DNA from: Silvanigrella paludirubra
Lineage (GTDB): Bacteria > Bdellovibrionota_B > Oligoflexia > Silvanigrellales > Silvanigrellaceae
Reading direction: 5' to 3'
Length of the DNA stretch: 64,000 nt
NCBI RefSeq assembly: GCF_009208775.1
Contig: NZ_WFLM01000002.1
Span: 434,001-498,000, forward strand
Below, piece by piece: positions 44,543 to 54,995 of the stretch (the first letter of the stretch is position 1; the number at the start of each line of letters is the position of its first letter). The notes under the pieces are model-generated. The model was not told where the DNA came from. It saw only the letters and a program-made list of their open reading frames with translations, and ran no database searches. The position numbers and the translations under genes are program-made.

Positions 44543-45607
44543 ATGTTTAAACATATTATACTTCCAACATTCTGTTTTTTTTATTTTTTTGTGACAGGAT
44601 GCACATCTACTAAAAATTCACATAGAAAATATATTAACTATAATCAAAATTATGTAGATCCTACACGTGTTGAAGTAGACTGGAAAAGCTTATATTCATC
44701 AAATGCTTCATCACAAGTCAGATCCTTTTTAAATTATTCTAAAGAAACAAAAAATGAGTTAAGTGAAAAAAAAATTCCATATGCATCGAATGGAATTGCT
44801 AAAAATTGGGATAATAAATACCTAAACTCAAAAAATAAATACGATTTTATGAGAAGAAATGGTGTTGATTGCACCAGATTCCTTTGGCATTTATATTCTG
44901 AAAAAATGAATTTACCTTTTAATTCTAAAACAAAAGGAGCACCGATTTTAAGCCACAGTTTTGCTCAAAGAAAATCAAATTCGGAATTAAAGAATTTTGT
45001 TCCTTTAAAAAAAAATGGGAATCTATTTAAACCACGAGCTGGAGATATCCTTGCTTTTCCTGGACATGCTCTTGCTGTTCTTGATCCCGATAAATGCATT
45101 GCAATTCAGTCCGCATCATGGGTTTGCAAAAAAAGAGCCGATAATGGGTCCTGTGTAAACTCAGCTACAGGTAAAGAAGCGGGAGTATCTATATATAAAT
45201 TAACAAATAGAGGAGACTGTGAAAATGGATTGTGGAAACAATTGGATTCTCCTAAAAATAAATTTACGGCAGGATGGAGACATAAAGCATTAAATACCTG
45301 GATCGAAAAACTTCCTCCAAAAGCAAACGTAAACGACACAATTACTTTAATAGGATATAATATTTCTCACAGATATATTTACTTTAATGGAGCAAAAAAA
45401 CCTTCTAAAACTTCATATTCTTTTTCAAAAACAAAAAATAAAAAATATGAAAATTTAGATATTGTTTCTATAAAAATTCCTCACGATGCTAAATCAGGAA
45501 AATTAAAAATTTATTGGGATAACAAAATTAAACCAGATATAAGACATACGGTAGAAAGTAATGATATTATTTACATAGAAAAAAACACTTTGTTAAGCTC
45601 AAGATAA
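44543..45607 (+). CDS. NlpC/P60-like lipoprotein (paralogue 2)
   Basis: Start placed at ATG 44543 because AAGGAAAG lies about eight bases ahead (frame reaches 44513). The 354-residue product has a lipoprotein signal (MFKHIILPTFCFFYFFVTGC, Cys20) while its paralogue is a soluble export, so one copy is anchored. It keeps Cys110 (GVDCTRFLWHL), His175 (FPGHALAVLDP) and IAIQSA, and the same C-terminal beta domain with VPHDAKSGK-like IPHDAKSGKLKIYW. The gene pair brackets a regulator. Confidence 0.72.
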   Translation: MFKHIILPTFCFFYFFVTGCTSTKNSHRKYINYNQNYVDPTRVEVDWKSLYSSNASSQVRSFLNYSKETKNELSEKKIPYASNGIAKNWDNKYLNSKNKYDFMRRNGVDCTRFLWHLYSEKMNLPFNSKTKGAPILSHSFAQRKSNSELKNFVPLKKNGNLFKPRAGDILAFPGHALAVLDPDKCIAIQSASWVCKKRADNGSCVNSATGKEAGVSIYKLTNRGDCENGLWKQLDSPKNKFTAGWRHKALNTWIEKLPPKANVNDTITLIGYNISHRYIYFNGAKKPSKTSYSFSKTKNKKYENLDIVSIKIPHDAKSGKLKIYWDNKIKPDIRHTVESNDIIYIEKNTLLSSR

Positions 45608-45843
45608 ATATTTAAAATTACTAAAAATTACATAATTTAAAAATTTTATTAGAAATTCAATAATATTTATCTAAATTGTTGATAAATTTTTAATCCTATT
45701 TTACAGTGAATATTATAGGCTTAAATGATGCCTGCTCAATTTTTAATTTCACTACATACAATTAAAATAAGAAAGAATATTAAAAATCAAAAAATAAGAT
45801 ATTTTAATTTTCAAAAAAACTATAAAATTAAATAGGACATAAT

Positions 45844-46245
45844 ATGAATTTAGAAAAACAAAAATCAGAAAATAATTTTAAAAGTAATTTAACAGATTTT
45901 AATAAAAAATGCCTAAAATATTCTGATATCATTAATGATTTTAAAAGCAGACGGGAATCCCTTGATTTAAAAGAGTTATACAATACAACTAAAAATAAAT
46001 TAAATCATAAAATTAACCAAATTGAAGATCTCATTAACAAATCCTCTAACGAAACAGAGTATAATAATTTAAATCTTCAAAAAAAATATTTAATTCAAAA
46101 AATTACTTTAATTAATTTATTGCTTGATGAAAATTTAATGGAAGCTAAAAAAAATATAGATATTTTTTCGTATACTGAAGGAGATATGTTTAAAAATTCA
46201 CTTATTTTTTGTTTGTATTCTCTAAAAAATAATTTTCCAGACTAA
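45844..46245 (+). CDS. small coiled-coil protein, unknown
   Basis: A 133-residue cytoplasmic protein, almost all helical by composition (Leu, Lys, Asn, Glu), with heptad-like runs in NKLNHKINQIEDLINKSSNETEYNNL (residues 45-70). A weak AGGA precedes the ATG. No signal or domain. Convergent with the HAD gene. Confidence 0.6.
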   Translation: MNLEKQKSENNFKSNLTDFNKKCLKYSDIINDFKSRRESLDLKELYNTTKNKLNHKINQIEDLINKSSNETEYNNLNLQKKYLIQKITLINLLLDENLMEAKKNIDIFSYTEGDMFKNSLIFCLYSLKNNFPD

Positions 46246-46282
46246 TACTCAACACTATGATTTCTATATAAAATTAAATAAC

Positions 46283-46798
46283 TTAATTTTTTATGATAGA
46301 TTCTTCTATAAATTTCAAAATTTGGTTTAAATCATTAAAAATAGGGTATTTTAAAAACTTGGATTCTTCCGGTAAATAATTACTTCTACGTATCCAAAAT
46401 CCATGTAAACCCGCTTCTTGTGCGCCTAAGGCATCATCGTGTAAAGAATCACCAATATGAATTGCGTTTTGTTTTTCGATTCCAACAAGTAAACAAGCAT
46501 GATGAAATACACTAGGATCAGGTTTTCCTTTTTCAACAGTATCCGAACTTATAACAACGTCAAAACAGTTATCTATATTTAAAGCTCTTAACATACCATT
46601 AATGCGGTTTCCCCAATTTGTAATAATTCCAGTCTTAATAGGAAAACCATTTATTTTTCTTATTTTTAAAGCTGCTAATATTTCTTTTGCATCGGGACAG
46701 ATTTGAACTCCAATAGCGTTTGATGTTGAGCCTTGCAATATAGTTCCCGATGCATCAAGAAAAACAGCATATTTTTCCAAATCTTTTTCATTTTTCAT
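46283..46798 (-). CDS. HAD-superfamily hydrolase
   Basis: A 171-residue HAD phosphatase. The catalytic motif is FLDASGTI (Asp nucleophile, the following acid residue replaced by Ser as in several DxxGT members), motif 2 ITNWGN, and the metal-binding GDSLHDDALGA. No cap domain of notable size. The order of motifs resembles small phosphoglycolate or nucleotidase-type HADs. It starts shortly after the MoxR gene stop on the same strand. Confidence 0.8.
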   Translation of the reverse strand: MKNEKDLEKYAVFLDASGTILQGSTSNAIGVQICPDAKEILAALKIRKINGFPIKTGIITNWGNRINGMLRALNIDNCFDVVISSDTVEKGKPDPSVFHHACLLVGIEKQNAIHIGDSLHDDALGAQEAGLHGFWIRRSNYLPEESKFLKYPIFNDLNQILKFIEESIIKN

Positions 46799-46815
46799 TT
46801 CATATTTTCTCTTAT

Positions 46816-47784
46816 TTAAAGAATTGTTTCTTGAACAATCTGATTAATAATATTTGAAGAGCTTCTTTTTTCAGAAAGAGATCTAAAATTTAAAATACAT
46901 CTATGCCTTAATACGGCAGGTGCTATTTCAGCTATATGTTCAAATTGAACCTCTGTTTTTCCTCGAATTAAAGCAATTGCCTTACTTGCGACTAGCAATG
47001 CTTGCGTTGCTCTTGGGCTAGCACCAAAATCTAAATAATCTTTTGCTACATTTAATTTTGATTCCTGCGGTCTTGTGTTACGTACAATTCGAACAACACC
47101 ACTTAAAAGCTCATTACTAATAGAAACATTTTCAACAGTTTCTCTAGAATTTAATAATGTTTTAGCAAAAGGAGATGCGGTTAAATCTTCTATTTTTTTT
47201 GGTAAACACGCTACTTTTATTTCGGAATCAAAATCAGGGTAAGGAATTTCTAGGTTTAATAAAAATCGATCGAGTTGTGCTTCTGGTAAAGGAAAAGTTC
47301 CTTCGTTCTCTATTGGGTTTTGCGTTGCAAACACGTAAAAAGGAGATGGTAATGCTCTCGAAACACCACCTATGCTCACTTGACGCTCTTGCATAGCCTC
47401 TAAAAGAGCGGATTGTGTTCTTGGAGAAGCTCTATTAATTTCATCTGCAAGAATAAATGGGGAAAAAATAGGGCCAGGAGTAAAAACAATTTTTTTTAAA
47501 TTTGGATCTTTTTCATCAAATTGGATTGTATCTCCACCCAAAATATCAAATGGTGTTAAATCGGGTGTGAATTGAATTCTTTTGTATTTATTTCCCAATG
47601 CGGAAGCTATATTTCGAACTAAAGTCGTTTTTGCCACACCTGGAGCACCCGTCAAAAGAGCGTGCTCATTACAGATCACGGCAACGACAATATGCTCAAT
47701 AATTTCACTTTGTCCAAAAACTTTGTTATTCAGCAGTTCTACAAATTTTTGGGATGCATAAGATGTTTCTTGAAAATCTGGCAT
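46816..47784 (-). CDS. MoxR-family AAA+ ATPase
   Basis: A 322-residue ATPase with Walker A GAPGVAKTTL, Walker B ILADEINRASPRTQSALLEAMQE and sensor-1 YVFATQNPIENEG with arginine finger region in LPEAQLDRFLLN. MoxR proteins assist protein maturation, often with a VWA-domain partner; none is next to it here. Adjacent to the HAD gene with 18 bases between, read on the same strand. Confidence 0.88.
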   Translation of the reverse strand: MPDFQETSYASQKFVELLNNKVFGQSEIIEHIVVAVICNEHALLTGAPGVAKTTLVRNIASALGNKYKRIQFTPDLTPFDILGGDTIQFDEKDPNLKKIVFTPGPIFSPFILADEINRASPRTQSALLEAMQERQVSIGGVSRALPSPFYVFATQNPIENEGTFPLPEAQLDRFLLNLEIPYPDFDSEIKVACLPKKIEDLTASPFAKTLLNSRETVENVSISNELLSGVVRIVRNTRPQESKLNVAKDYLDFGASPRATQALLVASKAIALIRGKTEVQFEHIAEIAPAVLRHRCILNFRSLSEKRSSSNIINQIVQETIL

Positions 47785-47976
47785 TTATTTAAACCTCTTC
47801 TTTAATTAAGGGGACTATGCCTAGCTTAACCTTTCAGAAGAAAAAGGGGAAGCCAGAAAGTACGACATCAAATAAAGCAGGCATTTGATTTAAAGAATCT
47901 AAAAAAGAAGCCTTCACTAAATTATAAATTAAAGGTACTTGAGAGCAGTGAAGAAACTTAAAGGAGTATACTTACT

Positions 47977-48999
47977 ATGGCCTTAACAAATAAAAATAAG
48001 ACCCTCGTAATAGGAGCTGGTGCCTTTGGAACAGCAATCGCCGCTTGTATTCATAGTCCTTCAAATCAAGTAAAAATCATTGCTAGAGAAGCAGATCCAT
48101 TCGAATCCCTTAAGCGTCATAATACTCTTAAACATTGTGAAATGGAAACATTCGATAAATTTAATTCAAAATTTAGTGATTATAAATTAATAATACTAGC
48201 AATCCCTTGTCAAAGTCTGAGAAATGTGAACGAATGGATGTATCGACATTGGGAAAAGACTGAACAAAATAATGGTAAAGAAACAAAAAAAATAAATATC
48301 ATTTCAGCTGCTAAAGGAATAGAACAAAAAACTCTTTTATTACCATCTCAAATTCTAGAAAATATCTGGCAAGAAAATGCTTCCATAGGTTCCCTAAGTG
48401 GTCCAAGTTTTGCAAAAGAAATGTTAGAAGGATTACCAACTTGTGTTGTTATTGCGTCAAAAGACGAAGATCTTTTAAATTTAGCTTCAAATTTATTGCA
48501 TCGCCCATATTTTCGAATTTATGACTCAAAAGATATTATTGGAGTTGAAATTTCAGGTGCTCTTAAAAATGTAATTGCAATGGTAGCAGGTGCTGTTGAT
48601 GGTTTAAAATTAGGGAATAATGCACGAGCTGCTGTGATAACAAGAGGACTCGCCGAAATTGCTCGTATTGGAGTAAAGTTAGGCGCAAATCCTATGACAT
48701 TTTTAGGCTTAAGTGGAGTTGGTGACTTAATTTTAACATGCACAGGTGATTTATCACGAAATAGACAATTTGGTTTAAGAATGGCGCAGGGTGAAAGCAA
48801 AGAAAATATATTAAAAAGTATGGCACAAGTCGTAGAAGGAATCGCTACAACAAATAGCGCAAATGAACTTAGCAAAAAACTTGGAATTGAAACTTCAATT
48901 ATAAATACGGCCTACAAAGTTTTATATGAAGACACTCCCATTATAGAAGCTGTTTCTTTATTAAACGATCGGCAACAAGGCTCTGAATTTAATTGGTGA
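47977..48999 (+). CDS. gpsA: NAD(P)-dependent glycerol-3-phosphate dehydrogenase
   Basis: A 340-residue enzyme making glycerol-3-phosphate for phospholipid synthesis. Rossmann motif IGAGAFGTAIA at residues 12-22, AAKGIEQKTLLLPSQIL, LSGPSFAKEM, the catalytic ALKNVIAMVAGAVDGLKLGNN and DLILTCTGDLSRNRQFG. AAGGAG precedes the ATG. Complete. Confidence 0.95.
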   Translation: MALTNKNKTLVIGAGAFGTAIAACIHSPSNQVKIIAREADPFESLKRHNTLKHCEMETFDKFNSKFSDYKLIILAIPCQSLRNVNEWMYRHWEKTEQNNGKETKKINIISAAKGIEQKTLLLPSQILENIWQENASIGSLSGPSFAKEMLEGLPTCVVIASKDEDLLNLASNLLHRPYFRIYDSKDIIGVEISGALKNVIAMVAGAVDGLKLGNNARAAVITRGLAEIARIGVKLGANPMTFLGLSGVGDLILTCTGDLSRNRQFGLRMAQGESKENILKSMAQVVEGIATTNSANELSKKLGIETSIINTAYKVLYEDTPIIEAVSLLNDRQQGSEFNW

Positions 49000-49035
49000 A
49001 AATTTTTATTATTCAAAATTAGGAAACTTTACTTT

Positions 49036-52000
49036 ATGAATCTATTTTCGGTTGAATCTAGTCTGATAGAAACAATTGCTACACTGATAGAAAATCCTAA
49101 GTTAACAAAAATTATTATCACAAATACAGAAGCTGAAGCCCAAGAATTTGAAGAATTTATTAAAAATGCTTCCGATGAATACTTAACTGCAAAAGATATT
49201 CTTTATATCCCAGGTTTTTTTCAAGCAGGTGTTTTTCGATTTGAATCTGCTCGTAAAATTATTGCTAAAAGATTAGAAGCTTCTTTTCTTTTAGCATCTC
49301 ATTTCCCTAGAGTTATTATATGTAGTATTGCTGGTTTCACAAGAAATTTTCCAACTATAGAGTGGATTCAAAAAAATAAATATGAAATAAGAGTTGGTGA
49401 CGATCTCGATCCCGATCTCCTTATTGAACAATTATCCCAACTAGCTTATTTACAAGTTCAAAGAGTAGAAGAAGTAGGTGAGTTTTGTGTCAGAGGTTCA
49501 ATTGTTGATTTTTGGACTCCAGGAGAAAAAACCCCTTCTCGTATTGAAATATTTGGAGATGCGGTTGATAAAATAAGATCATTTCGCCCCTCTGATCAAA
49601 GATCCTTTCAAACTTTAAATAAAGTAACAATATTGCCTTCTAGAGAATTTGTATGGCCATATAAAAGCCAAATAGAAATTTCTGTTGAAAAATTTAATAC
49701 AGCTATTTTACATCAAAAAGTAATGGGCGTAAGCCGTTCAAATTTACTTGAAGACTTAAAAGCAAATGTTCCTTTTGCTGGCATTGATGATATTTTTTAT
49801 ATGTTTTCTCAAGATGTTTTTCAATCCTTTCATGATTATATAAAAGAATTATCAATAAAAAATAATACTATTCTTTCTATAGGCTTTATTGGTGAAGAAG
49901 AACATTTTTTAAAATCTATTCATGAAATTGAAAAATTATATGAAAATTCATACTCCGCTGCTTTTGGAAAAAATTACCCTGTAGGTAAAATAGAATCTGT
50001 TTTTCCTAATATATTTAAAGCAAAACAATATATGACAGAAGAAAATTCTATTAAATCTAGATATTCTTTTCCAAAAGATATTTCTGAAGTTTTAAAACAA
50101 ATTGAAAAACAAAAACTATCTAATAGAATTGAAAAATTAAATAACTTGCTTTCAGAAAATAAAATTGAAAATATTTTAATACTTGCCAATACAAATGATA
50201 GTTTTCTAGAATTTATAGGGATATCATCAAAATATTTTAATATTAATAATGAATACAAAAATCAAATTAATATTCCAAAATTTAAAATAAAAGATATTCT
50301 ATCACATAATTTATCAGGTAATAAAATAACAAAACAAATTCATTGTTGTTTACTTAACTCAAAAGAAGGTTTTTATTTACCCCAATCAAAAACATTAGCT
50401 ATATCTGAAAATTGGATCAGAGGTGTCGCAAGCGCAGAAAAGTTTGAGAGTTTTACAGAAATTGACTCTAAACAAAGTTCCAAAGAAAATTCAGAAGCAT
50501 TTTTAACCGCACAATATTCTGATTTTATCGAAGGTGATCTTGTTGTCCACGTTCAACATGGTATCGCACGTTTTCGTGGTTTGATGACCATTAAAATTCT
50601 GGATATCACGGGTGATTTTCTTGCTTTAGAATATGCAGAAAATGATAAAATATATGTACCTGTTCATAAATTAAATTTAATTCAAAAATATATTGGCTCT
50701 TCAGAAGGAACTTCATTAGACAGTTTAAAAGGAACTTCTTGGGAAAAAAGAAAAGCAAAAGCTAAAATTGATGTTGAAAAACTAGCTAAAGAACTTATGG
50801 AACATCAAGCAAAAAGAGCCATGACACCAGGCCATGCTTTTTCTAAAATTGATGAAGATTATATTTCTTTTGAAGATGCTTTTCCATTTGATGAAACTTT
50901 AGATCAATTGCGTGCCATAAAAGAAATTATGTCTGACATGAATCAGCCTAAAGCAATGGATAGATTATTATGTGGAGATGTTGGTTTTGGCAAAACAGAA
51001 GTTGCCATGCGTGCCGCTTATAGAAGTATATTAGATGGAAAACAAGTGGCTTGGCTAGTTCCTACAACTGTATTAGCCCATCAGCATTATAGGTCGTTAG
51101 TAGAAAGATTCTCTGATTTTGCTGCAAATATTTGTATATTAGATCGTTCTGTTACTTCAGCTTCAAAAATTCTAGAAAAACTCAAAAAAGGTGAAATTGA
51201 TATATTAATAGGTACTCATCGCATTTTATCTAAAGACATCGATTTTAGAGACTTAGGTTTATTAATTGTTGATGAAGAACAGCGTTTCGGAGTTTTACAA
51301 AAAGAAAAAATTAAATCAATGTCCTACGGAGTTGATGTTTTAACCATGACAGCAACTCCTATTCCGAGAACGTTACAAATGGCCATGGTAGGACTCAGAG
51401 ATTTAAGTTTACTTACGACTCCACCTAAATCACGCTTGGCAACAAAAACATTTGTTTGTCCTTTTGAAGAATCCATTATTATTGAAAGTATTCAGTTTGA
51501 ATTAAATAGAGGTGGACAAGTATTTTATGTACATAATCGGGTAGAAGAGCTAAATAGTGTTTACGAATATTTACATAAAATTGTTCCAAACGCTAAAATA
51601 TGCATAGGTCATGGAAAAATGACTCAAAAAGATCTTGAAAAAACCATAATTGAATTTTTAGATGGCAAATTTAATATATTATTATGCACTACAATTATTG
51701 AGTCTGGTATAGATATGCCAAATGTAAATACGATTATTGTACAAAATGCAGATTATTTTGGTTTAGCACAGCTTTATCAATTAAGAGGACGCGTTGGGAG
51801 AAGGTCAACAAGAGGTTATGCTTATTTTTTAACTTCACAAAACGCAAAAGAAGATCAAGAAGGAATGAAAAGACTTGAAATATTAAAGGAACATCAAGAA
51901 TTAGGAAGCGGTTTTGTTATTGCAAGTCATGACATGGAAATGCGTGGTTCAGGAAATATATTAGGTGATGAACAAAGTGGAAAAGTAAGCGATGTTGGAT

Positions 52001-52572
52001 TGGAAACATACTTACAAATGTTAGATGACGCAATTAAAACTCTTGGCGGAAATAAAGTAACAAATCATACCGAAGTAGAAATACAAATTCCTCTTATTGC
52101 ACAAATACCTGAAAATTATGTTGAAAATTCTAGAGAACGTTTAAAAACATACCGTCGTTTTTTTGGTGCTCGTCAAGAAAGCGCATTGCAAAACCTTATC
52201 ACAGAATGCGAAGATCGTTTTGGAACTATTCCTGTTGAAGTGAAAAACTTATCCGAACTTGCTCGAATAAGAAGATGGTTATTATCCCTGGGAGCAATAT
52301 CACTCATTGTAGGAGATGATTCTACAGAAGTGCGTCTTGGGAAAGGGGTATTACAGCCGGACTCCTATGATGAATCAAGTGAACAACTCGTAAAACGCAT
52401 TCTCGATGTTTGCAATCGCAAAGTTAAGGGTATGCGCATTACTCCAGATGGTAGACTTATTTTTGCCATTCGTAAAAAGAACTTTATTCAGGATAGTAAT
52501 GGAACAATTACCGAATTAAAGAGAATTTTAAGTCTCCTTGCTGGGGAAGCTTATGAGGAAAATTCAAAATAA
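49036..52572 (+). CDS. mfd: transcription-repair coupling factor
   Basis: A 1178-residue ATP-dependent translocase that removes stalled RNA polymerase and recruits the UvrABC repair system. The UvrB-like N-terminal module has the VRGSIVDFWTPGEKTPSRIEIFGD region; the RNA-polymerase interaction domain starts at about residue 495 (EGDLVVHVQHGIARFRG). Helicase motifs: Walker A GDVGFGKTE (647-655), DEEQRFG (745-751), TATPIPRT and the QLRGRVGRRSTRGYAYF motif VI. The TRCF C-domain ends the protein. Typical size (about 1150). Its end overlaps the next gene's start by about 20 bases. Confidence 0.95.
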   Translation: MNLFSVESSLIETIATLIENPKLTKIIITNTEAEAQEFEEFIKNASDEYLTAKDILYIPGFFQAGVFRFESARKIIAKRLEASFLLASHFPRVIICSIAGFTRNFPTIEWIQKNKYEIRVGDDLDPDLLIEQLSQLAYLQVQRVEEVGEFCVRGSIVDFWTPGEKTPSRIEIFGDAVDKIRSFRPSDQRSFQTLNKVTILPSREFVWPYKSQIEISVEKFNTAILHQKVMGVSRSNLLEDLKANVPFAGIDDIFYMFSQDVFQSFHDYIKELSIKNNTILSIGFIGEEEHFLKSIHEIEKLYENSYSAAFGKNYPVGKIESVFPNIFKAKQYMTEENSIKSRYSFPKDISEVLKQIEKQKLSNRIEKLNNLLSENKIENILILANTNDSFLEFIGISSKYFNINNEYKNQINIPKFKIKDILSHNLSGNKITKQIHCCLLNSKEGFYLPQSKTLAISENWIRGVASAEKFESFTEIDSKQSSKENSEAFLTAQYSDFIEGDLVVHVQHGIARFRGLMTIKILDITGDFLALEYAENDKIYVPVHKLNLIQKYIGSSEGTSLDSLKGTSWEKRKAKAKIDVEKLAKELMEHQAKRAMTPGHAFSKIDEDYISFEDAFPFDETLDQLRAIKEIMSDMNQPKAMDRLLCGDVGFGKTEVAMRAAYRSILDGKQVAWLVPTTVLAHQHYRSLVERFSDFAANICILDRSVTSASKILEKLKKGEIDILIGTHRILSKDIDFRDLGLLIVDEEQRFGVLQKEKIKSMSYGVDVLTMTATPIPRTLQMAMVGLRDLSLLTTPPKSRLATKTFVCPFEESIIIESIQFELNRGGQVFYVHNRVEELNSVYEYLHKIVPNAKICIGHGKMTQKDLEKTIIEFLDGKFNILLCTTIIESGIDMPNVNTIIVQNADYFGLAQLYQLRGRVGRRSTRGYAYFLTSQNAKEDQEGMKRLEILKEHQELGSGFVIASHDMEMRGSGNILGDEQSGKVSDVGLETYLQMLDDAIKTLGGNKVTNHTEVEIQIPLIAQIPENYVENSRERLKTYRRFFGARQESALQNLITECEDRFGTIPVEVKNLSELARIRRWLLSLGAISLIVGDDSTEVRLGKGVLQPDSYDESSEQLVKRILDVCNRKVKGMRITPDGRLIFAIRKKNFIQDSNGTITELKRILSLLAGEAYEENSK

Positions 52573-54988
52573 TTTTTTATTCTTTATCATTATACTATTC
52601 TGTTTTATTCTTTTTTCTTTTTTTGAAAACAAAATATATGCTCAATTGCCTAAGACTTTTATAAAAGAAGAACTTCCTACGTTGCGGTCGGGCCCCCCTT
52701 TAAATATACAGGCCGCCTATGATAAAGAAGTTTTACTAGAAGTAACACCTGGCGATGATTATTCTTCTCAAAATTCTCATATAATATGGTCTATTAATAA
52801 TAAAAAAATATGTACGGGAGTTTATTGCCCAATTGTTCTTAAAGAATCAGAATATTTGGATAGAGCGCCCATTCTAGACATCATTACTTATAACGAATAT
52901 GGCGGAACAACATATACCTATGAATTTGAAATTCGCTCTAAAGAAGGGTTTGATTCCAAATCTTTAAACAAAGAAACAGAATATGTTAAGCCCAAAAATG
53001 ACCCAATAGATTCTTTTTCAAGTCAAAAAGTTTCTGCTATTTTTGGTAAAGGAACACTTATTCAAAGCGATTATATTCTTTATATTGGTTCTGTTTCAAG
53101 ATTTTTCAATTGGAAAAATGGGATTTTCCAAACAGATAATTTAGACACTTTAAAAATTTCAGATTCAGAATCAGGTTTATGGTTTTTGTTACCTTCTTCA
53201 AATTTATCTATTCAAAGTCCTACCGATGATGATCAATTAAGAAAAGCTAAATTAAATTTAGGAAGTTTAAGAGTGAAAGCTTCTGGTGGTAGAAATGATA
53301 CCGATCAAAATACAGAAAGCTTTACGAACAAAATGCAAATTGAAACAGAAGAAATAAGTATTCTTGTTTCTCGTGGTGCAGATGTCGTTATGACAAGAGG
53401 AAAAGAAAATAATAAACTATTTACTAAAATAATCGTATTTAGCGGTGAAGCTCAGCTTATTCCTAATATTCGTTTTATAAAGGAATCCGAAAAATTTAAT
53501 GATGATAAAATTAAACTAGGAACGGGTCTTGAATTCACAATTTATGAAGACGGTACAATTAAACCATTAGCAACACCAAATAGCTCGACAATAGATTATT
53601 TTATTGCTTTTACTACGACACAAGAAGAATTAAAAGCAAGATATGAAATAAAAAACATTGATAATCTTTCCGAAATTTTAGATAGAGCTGCTATTTTAGC
53701 TGAAAATGAAGAATATTTTGAATTGTTAAATCTTCTTACCCCTCTTCAAAATTTAATAGATAAAGACATTCGAATTTCATATTATTTAGGATTTGCAAAA
53801 AAAGGATTATATCAAAACCAAGATGCAAAAAAATACTTTATTCACGCTAAAAAAATGGATAGTAATTTTCCAATGGCTCATTGGCAACTTGGATTAATTT
53901 ATCTTGAAGAAAAAAATTATCCCTATGCTGAAAATGAATTTTTACTTGCCCATAAAAATATTCCAAAAGGTAGCAAAGTAGATCATGAATACGGGTATTA
54001 TGTTGGTGTTCCGTATTTTTTTAATAATAAAATGCTGTTAGCAAAAAATACGTTTCAGAGTGCTGTTTGGGATACAGAACTTGATCCTTCATTAAGACAA
54101 TCTGCAGCTGAATTTTTAAAAAGAATTAACATTGAAAAACCTTGGAGCCTATTTGTTCCATTAGGAATTCAATATGACTCAAATGTATTATCCATTGCAC
54201 AAAATCAATCTTTACCAAGTCAATACACCGATAAAAGTGTTTTTAGATCCATCGCAGGAGGCGTTTACTCCTATGATAGTTCAAAAGAATCAAATAATGA
54301 TGGTTGGTTTTTAGGAGGAGGCGCAAAGCTCTTTTATATAAAAAACTTAACAAATGATTATAGTTCTTTAGATGCTCTTGTTTTAGAAGGCAGCGTTTAT
54401 GAAACAAGACGCTGGATGAAAGACGAAGAAAAAAAAGAACACGATTCCGTGCGTATATACCAAACGGGTGGTGCTGTTTTTGTTGATAATAAACAAGATA
54501 ATCTTTATTTTTTAGGAGGAGGAGTCTATAAATCACTTGAATTAAATGCAGGTGTACAAATAGATATTTCTGATAGAACAGTTTCAAATCAAAGAAGCGG
54601 TTTAGTTTACAATCAGTATTTTTCATTGGGACTAGGACAATACGGACCATTTGTTTTGGATTTAAATCTTCAAGGCCAAGAACAAATTATGTTTAATACT
54701 TCAGATACAGTGGGAAGTACTTTTGAAATCATTGCGACTCCTTCTGCAAGTTATTCCATTAATTCAAAAACAAGTTTAAAATTTGGCACTACATTCGACT
54801 TTTTATATACTTTTATCTCACCTATTCAAAGCAAATATAAATTTATTCCAACAGCAGCTATAAATTACTTTATACTAGACTGGTTAATTGGTACATTTAG
54901 CGCTTCATTTGAATATGATCGGGTTTTACCAGATAATACAAATGTATATAGGCCTGGAGCCTCTCTTATTGTAACAGGTATTTTTTAG
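52553..54988 (+). CDS. exported protein with FecR-like, TPR and beta-barrel regions
   Basis: I take ATG 52553 (MRKIQNN) as the start with GGGGA close ahead, rather than TTG 52538. 811 residues. N-terminal membrane/signal helix, then at about residues 175-300 a FecR-like domain (SESGLWFLLPSSNLSI and TRGKENNKLFTKIIVFSGEAQLI). Residues 375-510 look like TPR helices (FIHAKKMDSNFPMAHWQLGLIYLE). The last 280 residues are amphipathic strands ending in VTGIF, a likely outer-membrane barrel. The combination suggests an outer-membrane sensor or secretion component. It overlaps mfd by about 20 bases. Confidence 0.7.
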   Translation: MRKIQNNFLFFIIILFCFILFSFFENKIYAQLPKTFIKEELPTLRSGPPLNIQAAYDKEVLLEVTPGDDYSSQNSHIIWSINNKKICTGVYCPIVLKESEYLDRAPILDIITYNEYGGTTYTYEFEIRSKEGFDSKSLNKETEYVKPKNDPIDSFSSQKVSAIFGKGTLIQSDYILYIGSVSRFFNWKNGIFQTDNLDTLKISDSESGLWFLLPSSNLSIQSPTDDDQLRKAKLNLGSLRVKASGGRNDTDQNTESFTNKMQIETEEISILVSRGADVVMTRGKENNKLFTKIIVFSGEAQLIPNIRFIKESEKFNDDKIKLGTGLEFTIYEDGTIKPLATPNSSTIDYFIAFTTTQEELKARYEIKNIDNLSEILDRAAILAENEEYFELLNLLTPLQNLIDKDIRISYYLGFAKKGLYQNQDAKKYFIHAKKMDSNFPMAHWQLGLIYLEEKNYPYAENEFLLAHKNIPKGSKVDHEYGYYVGVPYFFNNKMLLAKNTFQSAVWDTELDPSLRQSAAEFLKRINIEKPWSLFVPLGIQYDSNVLSIAQNQSLPSQYTDKSVFRSIAGGVYSYDSSKESNNDGWFLGGGAKLFYIKNLTNDYSSLDALVLEGSVYETRRWMKDEEKKEHDSVRIYQTGGAVFVDNKQDNLYFLGGGVYKSLELNAGVQIDISDRTVSNQRSGLVYNQYFSLGLGQYGPFVLDLNLQGQEQIMFNTSDTVGSTFEIIATPSASYSINSKTSLKFGTTFDFLYTFISPIQSKYKFIPTAAINYFILDWLIGTFSASFEYDRVLPDNTNVYRPGASLIVTGIF

Positions 54989-54995
54989 GAAATTC

